Below are positions 1 to 6,368 of a stretch of DNA of 8,780 nucleotides, in pieces. Below the pieces are notes generated by a model that was not told the DNA's origin, ran no database searches, and saw only the letters and a program-made list of their open reading frames with translations. The stretch comes from Chlamydiota bacterium (lineage in GTDB: Bacteria > Chlamydiota > Chlamydiia > Chlamydiales > Simkaniaceae), in the NCBI GenBank assembly GCA_029556005.1, contig JAKQGT010000280.1, positions 1 through 8,780 on the forward strand. Reading direction: 5' to 3'. The position numbers and the translations under genes were made by a program. Every line of letters starts with the position of its first letter. Positions within the stretch are counted from its first letter, which is position 1.

Positions 1-489
1 TTCATGGGGAACGGAGCGGCTTGAAAGGCTATAGATCGCCTGGCGCGGCATTTCGTCGATGATCCCCTGTAATTTCTTAGGAAGAGCCTGATAAAGCTCA
101 AAATATTGCATAAAATTATAGGGTGTTTGGCGGTTTCCATATGTTTTCAAAAGCCAGGTGCTAAAGGCCCCATCGCGGTAGCTTTTAAAAAGCTGTTGGG
201 CCCGTTTAATTCTTTCTCCATGCAAAATAACCGCTTGATTGCTGATGGCTTTAACTTCTGAAGTGATCGCTGTCAGAGATCTTAAATCTGCACTGATGTC
301 GGTGTTTTCGGTTTTGTATTTTTCAAGAATGGTTTGAAGAGAGGCTTGTTCTTGCTCACTGATAGGATTAACCTGAAAGACTCCCGCAAAACTGGAAAGC
401 TGACCTGTATGGGAACGCTCGACAAGTTCATTCATCTTCTCCTTTTTGGGAGATTTAAAACGTTCCATTAAAGTGTTAAACTTTGACAT
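1..489 (-). CDS. pGP6-D-like protein (chromosomal paralogue of chlamydial plasmid gene 6), 3' end cut by window edge
   Basis: This open frame is visible for 163 codons and runs off the left edge without a stop. From memory it matches the chlamydial plasmid protein pGP6-D and its chromosomal paralogue next to thrS. Matching stretches are ILHGERIKRAQ (about residues 88-98), FSTWLLKTYGNRQTPYNF (109-126) and YFELYQALPKKL (129-140), then a P..AIY.LSSR stretch (148-158). pGP6-D is about 250 residues, so roughly two thirds is present. Its biochemical function is not established. The gene follows parA and overlaps its end by 22 bp, so co-translation is likely. The start is uncertain: ATG at 489 is preceded by a weak AGCAGG; an in-frame ATG at 468 shares its A with the parA stop (TAATG); and another at 435 follows AAGGAG but only 3 nt away. 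I prefer 489. Family assignment is fairly secure, the start is not. Confidence 0.85.
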   Translation of the reverse strand, partial: MSKFNTLMERFKSPKKEKMNELVERSHTGQLSSFAGVFQVNPISEQEQASLQTILEKYKTENTDISADLRSLTAITSEVKAISNQAVILHGERIKRAQQLFKSYRDGAFSTWLLKTYGNRQTPYNFMQYFELYQALPKKLQGIIDEMPRQAIYSLSSRSVPHE

Positions 490-1253
490 GTAAACCTGCT
501 TGACATTTTGTTTAATAGTTCCTCTGCAAGGCCGGTTAAATCTTCGGCAGCGCGACTTTTCGGACGTGTGTCAAAAACGGGCTTGCCGTGTATTGAGGCC
601 TCAGAAACAGCGATATCTCTTCTAATTTTTGTCTGCAACTCTTTTCCGGGAAAAGTGTCGTTAATCACCTGTAAAAAATTCTCATTACTTTTTCCACGGG
701 GATTCCAAAATGAAAGAGCCACTCCTAAAAGTTCGAAAGGGTGACGCTCAGAGATATAGTGCATAAAGTAGGAGAGGCGTTGCAAACCTTTAATACTATA
801 AAATTCAGGTGTTGCACAAACTAAAGCATAATCACAAGCGATGAGGGCTGATTCGGTGAGCCAACAAAGAGAGGGAGGGGTATCGATAATGACAATATCA
901 TAATCCAGGGGCTCTAGGATTTTCTTGAGTTTTTCATGGGAGTAACGATCCGAAGCTAAAATCCCTGTGATCTCTACGCGTTCTAGCCAAGTATCAGCAG
1001 GAATGAGATCTAGACCTCCATGATCTGTGTGAATAATCACTTCTTCAATCTGTTTATTTTCCTGCAAAACGGCAGCTAAACTATCATAATTATCGGGATC
1101 AAAACCCAAGCCTGCTGTTAAGTTAGCTTGTGCATCGAAATCCACCATCAAAACCCGTTTTCCATGGAACTTTGCAAGGGCTGCACCCACGTTTAGAGAA
1201 ACAGATGTTTTTCCTGTCCCCCCTTTAAAACTGCAAACAGAAATGGTAATCAT
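468..1253 (-). CDS. parA: ParA/MinD-family ATPase (pGP5-D / CT582-like)
   Basis: A complete 261-residue P-loop ATPase of the ParA/Soj group, expected to bind ATP in the cytoplasm and act in partitioning of DNA or other cargo. The deviant Walker A motif KGGTGKTS lies at residues 10-17, with the signature lysine K10. The Walker A' strand VDFDAQANLT is at 37-46 and Walker B, YDIVIIDTPPS, at 118-128. Length is normal for a small ParA without an N-terminal DNA-binding domain. The start is well supported: AAGGAG, embedded in the last two sense codons of thrS, lies 8 nt upstream. It sits 5 bp after thrS and overlaps the pGP6-D-like gene, an order known from Chlamydia (thrS, CT582, CT583). On the chlamydial plasmid the equivalent pair is pgp5-pgp6, and pGP5-D has been linked to control of plasmid and chromosomal genes, so a regulatory rather than a segregation role is possible. 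No parB-like gene is visible here. Confidence 0.93.
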   Translation of the reverse strand: MITISVCSFKGGTGKTSVSLNVGAALAKFHGKRVLMVDFDAQANLTAGLGFDPDNYDSLAAVLQENKQIEEVIIHTDHGGLDLIPADTWLERVEITGILASDRYSHEKLKKILEPLDYDIVIIDTPPSLCWLTESALIACDYALVCATPEFYSIKGLQRLSYFMHYISERHPFELLGVALSFWNPRGKSNENFLQVINDTFPGKELQTKIRRDIAVSEASIHGKPVFDTRPKSRAAEDLTGLAEELLNKMSSRFTCQSLTL

Positions 1254-1258
1254 TGGGA

Positions 1259-3178
1259 TTACTCCTTATTGAATGGAGAAGTTAACTGACGCTCTTTATA
1301 TTCGATCGTGCATTTTTTCAGAAAATCTTCTAACTGCATTTCTCCATGAACGACATTATCTCTTGTACGGAGGGCAATGGTTTTATTTTCGACCTCTTGA
1401 TCACCCACTGTGAGCATGTAATTCACTTGGAGGAGTTGGGCATTACGCACTTTTTTGCTTACAGATTCTGCTGAAGAGTCCACATCGCATAAAAAACCCT
1501 GTTTTTGAATAGAAGTTAAAACTTCTTTGGCATAATCCAAATGGCGATCGGCAACAGGGATGATGCGTAGGGGGAGGGGGCTCATCCAAAAGGGGAATTT
1601 TCCTGCAAAATGTTCAATTAAAATCCCTAAGAAACGTTCGATAGACCCAAAAATAGCTCGGTGAATCATGATGGGACGTTTAAGCTCCCCATCACTATCT
1701 TTGTATTCGAGCTGAAATTTTTCAGGAAGCGCCATATCGAGTTGAACGGTTCCACATTGCCATCTCCTTCCAATCGCATCGTGGACGTGAAGGTCGATTT
1801 TAGGTCCGTAAAAGGCTCCATCTCCTGCATTAATTTTATAGGGCTGACCATAGGTATCTAAGGCTTCTTTGAGCCCTGCGGTAGCGACTTCCCAGTCTTG
1901 ATCGGTTCCAATAGATTTTTCTGGACGGGTAGAGAGTTCAAACGTGTATTCAAGTCCAAACGTCTGATAAATCTCGCGTACCAGTTTTAAGATATTTAAG
2001 ATTTCATCTTTGATTTGGTCGGGTTTCATGAACAAGTGGGCATCATCTTGATGGAAGCCTTGGACACGGAATAACCCGTTTAAAGCGCCGGAAGGTTCGC
2101 GTCGATGCACATGCCCAAACTCAGCGACCCGTAAAGGAAATTCTCGGTAGCTGTGGGCATGGGTTTTGTAGTAAAGCATGCACCCCGGACAATTCATAGG
2201 CTTCACAGCGTAGGCTCTTTCTTCACCCAGCTCGACGATGAACATATTCTCGCGGTAATGTTCCCAGTGACCCGAAAGTTCCCACAGCTCTTTAGTCATG
2301 AGTTGAGGTGTTTTGATGATTTCATACTGGTGAGCGAGATGGGTTTCTTTCCAGTAAGTCACTAAGTGGTCCCATAGAGCCATTCCACGGGGGTGAAAAA
2401 AGGGCATGGCAGGAGCCTCTTCTCGAAAAGAAAAGAGATTTTGTTTTGTTCCAATCACCCGGTGATCCCGTTTTTTTGCTTCTTCCAGCATGTGGAGGTA
2501 GGCTTTAAGCATGTCTCGATTGGGAAAAGAGATACCATAAATGCGAGTTAGCATTGCCTTTGTCGCATCCCCACGCCAGTAAGCTCCGGAGGTTTTTAGA
2601 ATTTTAAAGGCTTTAATTTTTCCTAAGTTGGGAAGATGGGGGCCACGACATAGATCGAAAAATTCTCCTTGGCGGTAGGCTGTTATGGGGCTTCCCTCTT
2701 CAAAACTTTCAATGAGCTCCCGTTTATAAGGATTGATTCCAAATTCTTTAATAGCCTCTGCTTTTCCTCTAAACCGGTGGAGCTCGGGTTTTAGATTTTC
2801 GTTTAGGATTTTCTTTATTTCATTCTCGATTTTGGGAAAGTCATCTTCGGAAATATGGAGGTTTGCAAAATCGTAATAGAATCCATTTTCAATGGGGGGG
2901 CCAATCGTAGGCTTTGCTTCTGGGTACAGGCGTAAGATAGCTTGAGCTAAAACATGGGCTGAGGTGTGCCAGAAGATTTCCTTGCCTTCTAAAGAGTCGA
3001 AGTCCCAAAAAGTCACTTCATCTCCCTCTTTAAGAGGATGGGATAGATCACGGGTAGTCCCATTGATCAAAGCAGCTAGTGCCTGGTGAGGCTCTTTCAG
3101 ATTGAGCTTTTCGGCTAAATCTTTTGCGCAGCTTCCTTCCGGAAGCTCGATTTCTTGGTCATTACATTTTACGTTCAT
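1259..3178 (-). CDS. thrS: Threonyl-tRNA synthetase
   Basis: A full-length class II aminoacyl-tRNA synthetase of 639 residues that charges tRNA-Thr with threonine in the cytoplasm. An N-terminal TGS domain spans about residues 1-60. The editing domain, which clears mischarged Ser-tRNA-Thr, shows its intact site: H71 and H75 in HTSAH, and C177 and H181 in CRGPH. The catalytic core begins at about 240. The expected zinc ligands are C330 (MNCPGC), H381 and H506. Motif 2 is around 358-376 (HRREPSGALNGLFRVQGFH) and motif 3 around 506-520 (HRAIFGSIERFLGIL). The anticodon-binding domain covers about 535-625. Nothing is missing compared with the E. coli enzyme (642 residues). ATG at 3178 follows AGGAA by 3 nt. 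It is the first gene of the thrS-parA-pGP6-D-like unit and diverges from the permease; I see no T-box leader in the short upstream gap. Confidence 0.98.
   Translation of the reverse strand: MNVKCNDQEIELPEGSCAKDLAEKLNLKEPHQALAALINGTTRDLSHPLKEGDEVTFWDFDSLEGKEIFWHTSAHVLAQAILRLYPEAKPTIGPPIENGFYYDFANLHISEDDFPKIENEIKKILNENLKPELHRFRGKAEAIKEFGINPYKRELIESFEEGSPITAYRQGEFFDLCRGPHLPNLGKIKAFKILKTSGAYWRGDATKAMLTRIYGISFPNRDMLKAYLHMLEEAKKRDHRVIGTKQNLFSFREEAPAMPFFHPRGMALWDHLVTYWKETHLAHQYEIIKTPQLMTKELWELSGHWEHYRENMFIVELGEERAYAVKPMNCPGCMLYYKTHAHSYREFPLRVAEFGHVHRREPSGALNGLFRVQGFHQDDAHLFMKPDQIKDEILNILKLVREIYQTFGLEYTFELSTRPEKSIGTDQDWEVATAGLKEALDTYGQPYKINAGDGAFYGPKIDLHVHDAIGRRWQCGTVQLDMALPEKFQLEYKDSDGELKRPIMIHRAIFGSIERFLGILIEHFAGKFPFWMSPLPLRIIPVADRHLDYAKEVLTSIQKQGFLCDVDSSAESVSKKVRNAQLLQVNYMLTVGDQEVENKTIALRTRDNVVHGEMQLEDFLKKCTIEYKERQLTSPFNKE
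1262..1267 (-). promoter_or_regulatory. Ribosome binding site of parA inside the thrS 3' end
   Basis: The minus strand reads AAGGAG, 8 nt before the parA ATG. These six bases are also the last two sense codons (Lys-Glu) of thrS. This fixes the parA start at 1253 and suggests ribosomes finishing thrS can reinitiate on parA. Confidence 0.8.
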
Positions 3179-3258
3179 AAGTTCCTATTCTATACGCAAA
3201 CACCAAAAAAGGAAAAGAACTTGCTCACTACAAAGATTCTTTGATAAAAGGTTAATTG
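3179..3258. promoter_or_regulatory. Divergent intergenic region between thrS and the permease, with a 13-bp palindrome
   Basis: This 80-bp gap must hold the promoters of both divergent genes. Recognisable elements are the thrS ribosome binding site (AGGAA on the minus strand, 3182-3186), the permease site (AAGG, 3248-3251, 7 nt before ATG) and a perfect palindrome CAAAGATTCTTTG at 3231-3243. The palindrome could be an operator. A TTGCTC (3221-3226) with an A/T-rich stretch about 18 bp downstream, and a TATAGAAT just upstream of thrS on the minus strand, are possible promoter pieces. Both would start transcription almost at the start codon, so I do not call exact promoters. Confidence 0.35.
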
Positions 3259-4617
3259 ATGAAGACGTTTCAAATTGTGATGATCAATGTGATTGCTGTC
3301 GATAGCATTCGCACCCTCCCTTTCTCTGCAGAGCTGGGTTTTTCTTTGGTCTTTTTCTATCTCTTAGCGACTGCATTCTTTCTTCTTCCTAGCGGCTTGG
3401 TTGCTGCAGAATTGGGGACAGGATGGCCCAATACGGGAGGGATCTATGTGTGGGTAAGAGAGGCTTTTGGAAAGCGGGCCTCTTTAAGTATCATTTGGCT
3501 TAACTGGATTTACAATGTCTTTTGGTATCCAACGATTATGGCACTCATCGCTGGGATCATTACCTATTTTTTCAATCCTGATCTTGCTCAGAACAAAACC
3601 TATATGGCTTGGATGATTTTAGCTCTTTTTTGGGGAGCAACTCTCATCAATCTTTTTGGAATGAAGGTCTCTGCTTTTGTGAGTACGCTTGGGGCTCTTA
3701 TAGGAACGATTCTTCCTATGCTAGTGATTACCATTTTTGGATGTATGTGGCTGGGGGGAAAAGATCCGATGCAAATTCAATTTTCTTGGGAAACCTTTTT
3801 CCCCGATCTCTCCCATCTTGGGAACCTTGCTTTCTTAAGCTCGGTTCTCTTTGGGCTTCTCGGATTAGAAATGTCTGCAACCCATGCAGCCGAAATGAAA
3901 AATCCTCAAAAGGATTATCCCAAAGCGATTTTCATTTCAGTGGGGATTATTTTAGCAACCATTGTTTTTGCATCCCTTGCGATTGCGATTGTTGTCCCTC
4001 AAAAAAACTTAAGCTTAGTGACGGGGATTCTCCAAGCCTTTTTTATCTTCTTTCATGCGTACCATGTCGAGTGGATGGTCCCCTTCATTGCAGGGTGCAT
4101 TATCCTTGGGGGCTTAAGCGGTGTTTCCGCATGGATTATTGGTCCCACAAAGGGGCTTATGGTAGCAGCAGCAGATGGAAGTTTACCTAAATTTTTAAGT
4201 AAACATACAAAACAGAATGTTCCTGTGAATGTCTTGATTTTGCAAGCTGTCATTGTATCGATTTTATGTTTAGCTTTTGTGTGGATGCCAACGGTGAATA
4301 GCTCCTTTTGGCTTCTTTCACAGATCACTGCGCAGCTTGCCCTTATTGTTTATGTCGGGCTATTTGTTTCGGGGATTCGGTTACGTTACAAACAAGGAGA
4401 GGTGAAACGCTCTTTTCATATTCCAGGGGGGAAAGTCCTGGGGATGTGGATTGTAGCGCTCATGGGAATTTTTGCATGCGCTTTAGCCTTTGGTTTAGGC
4501 TTTATCCCTCCTAGCCAGGTAGGCATTCAAGATGTGTTTGCTTATGAACTATTTCTCGTAGGAGGAATTGTTCTTGCTTGCTTTCTTCCTCTCCTTTTTA
4601 GAAAAAGGGCTCAGTAG
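3259..4617 (+). CDS. APC-superfamily amino acid permease (GadC/XasA-like)
   Basis: A 452-residue integral inner-membrane protein, hydrophobic throughout with about 12 predicted membrane helices. The N-terminal MINVIAVDSIRTLP (about residues 8-21) has the broken first helix of amino acid/polyamine/organocation transporters. The block LVAAELGTGWPNTGGIYVWV that follows (about 47-66) is characteristic of the amino-acid permease and glutamate/GABA antiporter branch, as is LGLEMSATHAAEMKNPQKDY near 209-228. It probably imports or exchanges amino acids, but the substrate cannot be read from the sequence. ATG at 3259 is preferred over the adjoining TTG at 3256 because AAGG lies 7 nt upstream of it; an in-frame TAA at 3253 rules out any longer start. 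It diverges from thrS and converges on the lipoprotein gene, so it is probably transcribed alone. The C-terminus ends in a short basic tail (RKRAQ). Confidence 0.92.
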   Translation: MKTFQIVMINVIAVDSIRTLPFSAELGFSLVFFYLLATAFFLLPSGLVAAELGTGWPNTGGIYVWVREAFGKRASLSIIWLNWIYNVFWYPTIMALIAGIITYFFNPDLAQNKTYMAWMILALFWGATLINLFGMKVSAFVSTLGALIGTILPMLVITIFGCMWLGGKDPMQIQFSWETFFPDLSHLGNLAFLSSVLFGLLGLEMSATHAAEMKNPQKDYPKAIFISVGIILATIVFASLAIAIVVPQKNLSLVTGILQAFFIFFHAYHVEWMVPFIAGCIILGGLSGVSAWIIGPTKGLMVAAADGSLPKFLSKHTKQNVPVNVLILQAVIVSILCLAFVWMPTVNSSFWLLSQITAQLALIVYVGLFVSGIRLRYKQGEVKRSFHIPGGKVLGMWIVALMGIFACALAFGLGFIPPSQVGIQDVFAYELFLVGGIVLACFLPLLFRKRAQ

Positions 4618-4623
4618 AGCCCT
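4606..4623 (-). terminator. Rho-independent terminator containing both convergent stop codons
   Basis: A perfect 7-bp inverted repeat, AGGGCTC (4606-4612) and GAGCCCT (4617-4623), flanks a 4-nt loop. Read on the minus strand the stem is followed directly by five T residues, as expected for an intrinsic terminator of the lipoprotein gene. On the plus strand the T-tract is absent immediately after the stem (four T's come a few bases later), so permease termination there would be weaker. The permease TAG (4615-4617) and the lipoprotein TAG (4624-4622) both fall in or at the edge of the hairpin. Confidence 0.8.
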
Positions 4624-5266
4624 ATAGCGTTTTACAAAGAATGTGGTTATTCACGAACAAGACGTTTTCGAGTTCTCTCGTTCTCTGTTGTTTCAGAGAC
4701 TCTTTTTGAATAAAATCGATGGTTTGTCTGGTTTGTTCGATAGTTGTTTTTGCTTTCACCGCATCTTGTTGGGTTTCGAGTTGCAGGCTAATCATCCGGA
4801 TGAGAACGCGTGAGCGCTCTTCGGGGCTTACAATGAGCCACGTGTCCGTTTCAATCTGTTTAAGCATTTCTTTTGAGCGGTCTTTGTCAATATAGTGGAG
4901 GAAATCAGCAAGTTCTACCTGAGAAAAAAGTTTATCTTCTTTCGCAGGGATTTCATCGATGACTAAAGCGAGTTTTTCAACAGCTTTTTTAGCTGCAATT
5001 AAGTCATTTTTTTCTACGATTTGAAAATGAATGAGCTTTCCTAATCCTTGGGATCGTGTAAAAGGGGAGCCGATTTCATAAATTTCATGTTCTGCTCTTT
5101 CTGTGTTTCCTTCACGCAGAGAGGCGATGACTTTTTCTAATTGTTTTTCATCAGCTGTAGCAAAAAATTTGCTTTTGAAAGATTGGAAACTTGTCGCCAC
5201 TTTACTTTGACTGTTACAAGATGTTAACATAAGTAGAGTGCATAGAGAGAGGAATAAGTACTTCAT
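4622..5266 (-). CDS. Putative lipoprotein with helical (TPR-like) repeats
   Basis: A 214-residue protein I do not recognise by name. It begins with a short basic-hydrophobic signal peptide ending in the lipobox LTSC, with the lipidated cysteine at residue 17, so it should be exported and anchored in a membrane facing the periplasm or exterior. The mature part is strongly helical and polar. Three consecutive units of about 40 residues (roughly 69-107, 108-148 and 149-187) each contain two predicted helices and end in a similar hydrophobic stretch (VIDEIP, LIVSP, IDFIQ), followed by a partial fourth. This resembles a TPR-type solenoid used for protein binding, though the TPR consensus is not clear. 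ATG at 5266 has a strong AAGGAGG 5 nt upstream, part of which can pair in a hairpin. The gene converges on the permease and ends in a terminator. Confidence 0.85.
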   Translation of the reverse strand: MKYLFLSLCTLLMLTSCNSQSKVATSFQSFKSKFFATADEKQLEKVIASLREGNTERAEHEIYEIGSPFTRSQGLGKLIHFQIVEKNDLIAAKKAVEKLALVIDEIPAKEDKLFSQVELADFLHYIDKDRSKEMLKQIETDTWLIVSPEERSRVLIRMISLQLETQQDAVKAKTTIEQTRQTIDFIQKESLKQQRTRELENVLFVNNHILCKTL

Positions 5267-5273
5267 AAAGGCC

Positions 5274-5291
5274 TCCTTAAGGCTTTAAGGA
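5274..5291. promoter_or_regulatory. Perfect 7-bp dyad overlapping the lipoprotein ribosome binding site
   Basis: TCCTTAA (5274-5280) and TTAAGGA (5285-5291) form an exact inverted repeat with a 4-nt loop between two divergent genes. On the lipoprotein mRNA the second arm contains AAGGA of the AAGGAGG ribosome binding site (5278-5272), so folding would mask it. As DNA it could equally be a repressor site between the divergent promoters. With only two G-C pairs the RNA stem is weak. Confidence 0.4.
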
Positions 5292-5295
5292 AGTG

Positions 5296-5301
5296 TATTA
5301 T
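5296..5301 (+). promoter_or_regulatory. Candidate -10 element for the oxidoreductase operon
   Basis: TATTAT lies between the divergent genes and is close to the sigma-70/sigma-66 -10 consensus. I see no good -35 at 16-18 bp upstream. If used, transcription would begin near 5308, just after the first ATG (5307), which would favour the downstream ATG at 5343 as the true start. Confidence 0.3.
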
Positions 5302-5342
5302 CTTAAATGGAAAAACGAAATGTCAAGGAATTTAGTGAGCAC

Positions 5343-6368
5343 ATGAAAACCTATCAGTGGACAGTAGTAGGAGCGGGACCGGCAGGAATCGCAGCAGTAG
5401 GAAAACTTCTCGATTTAGGAATTCCCCCCGCTACCATTGCTTGGGTGGATCCGCTTTTCCAAGTAGGAGATTTAGGAGAGAAGTGGCGCTTGGTTTCTAG
5501 CAATACAAAAGTGAGTCTCTTTCATAAATATTTGCATCATTGTAAATCGTTTCGTTATGGTGCAGCCCCCGACTTTACACTGAATCATCTCCATCCTGAT
5601 AAAACGTGTCTTTTAGATGAAATTGCCAAACCATTGCAGTGGGTTTCCAACCATTTATTTGAAGCAGTCAACACGTTTAAAACCACAGTGCGCGCGCTAG
5701 TTTTAGAAAATCAAGTGTGGAAGGTAAAAACAGAACAAGAAGTTTTTGGCTCGCAGAATGTCATTTTAGCGATTGGAGCTGAGCCCAAGCAGCTTAACTA
5801 CCCCAATCTCAAAGTGATTCCACTCGAAGTAGCCTTAAGGGAACTGCCTCCTTTGACTGGAGAGACTGTGGGCGTTTTTGGTGCCTCTCACTCAGCTATC
5901 ATCATTTTACAGAGGCTATTGGAAACCTCAGCAAAAAAGGTGATCAACTTTTATAATTCCCCTTTAAAATTTGCTGTTTACCTCAAAGATTGGATTCTTT
6001 TTGATAATACGGGATTGAAAGGAGAAGCTGCTGTGTGGGCACGCAAAAATATTCATGGAAAACATCCCGACCGTTTAGAAAGGGTGCGCATTTCCGATCC
6101 CCACTTTCAAAAACACCTTGCGACCTGTCAAAGTGTCATTTATGCGGTAGGATTTGAAAAAAGGCGCCCTCCTGAAACCCCACAAATTGCAGATCTTGTT
6201 TATAACGAATTCAATGGCATCATCGCTCCCGGACTTTTCGGGTTAGGGATTGCCTTTCCTCAAAAAACAGAAGACCCTTTTCGCAACGTAGAATATAATG
6301 TCGGTCTATGGAAGTTCATGGCCTATTTAGAGAGCGTTTTGCCGATTTGGATGCAGTATGGCCCTTGA
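5343..6368 (+). CDS. FAD/NAD(P)-binding oxidoreductase
   Basis: A flavoprotein-type oxidoreductase of 341 residues from ATG 5343 (353 if ATG 5307 is used). Numbered from 5307, the FAD-binding Rossmann motif VVGAGPAG is at 20-27. NVILAIGAEP (151-160) resembles the strand ending the FAD domain in pyridine-nucleotide-disulfide and FMO-like enzymes. A second Rossmann-type turn, GVFGASHSA, at 189-197 is expected to bind NAD(P). A C-terminal GIIAPGLFGLGIAFP (304-318) matches the usual final FAD-contact region. I see no CxxC/CxxxxC redox disulfide beside the first Rossmann fold, so a disulfide reductase is unlikely; the substrate is unknown. I favour the start at 5343 because MKTYQWTVVGAGPAG is the usual distance before the glycine motif; AAGGAA at 5325-5330 is somewhat far. 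The end overlaps the next gene by 11 bp. Confidence 0.85.
   Translation: MKTYQWTVVGAGPAGIAAVGKLLDLGIPPATIAWVDPLFQVGDLGEKWRLVSSNTKVSLFHKYLHHCKSFRYGAAPDFTLNHLHPDKTCLLDEIAKPLQWVSNHLFEAVNTFKTTVRALVLENQVWKVKTEQEVFGSQNVILAIGAEPKQLNYPNLKVIPLEVALRELPPLTGETVGVFGASHSAIIILQRLLETSAKKVINFYNSPLKFAVYLKDWILFDNTGLKGEAAVWARKNIHGKHPDRLERVRISDPHFQKHLATCQSVIYAVGFEKRRPPETPQIADLVYNEFNGIIAPGLFGLGIAFPQKTEDPFRNVEYNVGLWKFMAYLESVLPIWMQYGP

Noticed and set aside
508..744. 78-residue plus-strand open frame antisense to parA
   Set aside because: It lies wholly inside parA, which has clear ATPase motifs; its translation has no recognisable motif and no ribosome binding site.
1661..1861. Short open frames on both strands inside thrS (also 2153-2365 and 3102-3305)
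   Set aside because: They overlap the intact threonyl-tRNA synthetase frame with conserved catalytic residues; they are shadows of its base composition.
1..3178. Recently integrated plasmid or mobile element carrying parA and pGP6-D-like genes
   Set aside because: The genes are tightly fused to thrS as in Chlamydia chromosomes, and I see no integrase, transposase, terminal repeats or attachment-site duplication.
3179..3200. TATAGAAT upstream of thrS as a -10 element
   Set aside because: Transcription would begin only a few bases before the ATG, upstream of no usable leader for the AGGAA site, and there is no matching -35.
3609..4190. 193-residue plus-strand frame inside the permease
   Set aside because: The translation is unusually rich in Cys, Ser and Trp, a typical out-of-frame reading of a membrane protein gene, and it competes with a well-supported APC permease. 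The same applies to 4053-4328 (minus) and 4308-4514 (plus).
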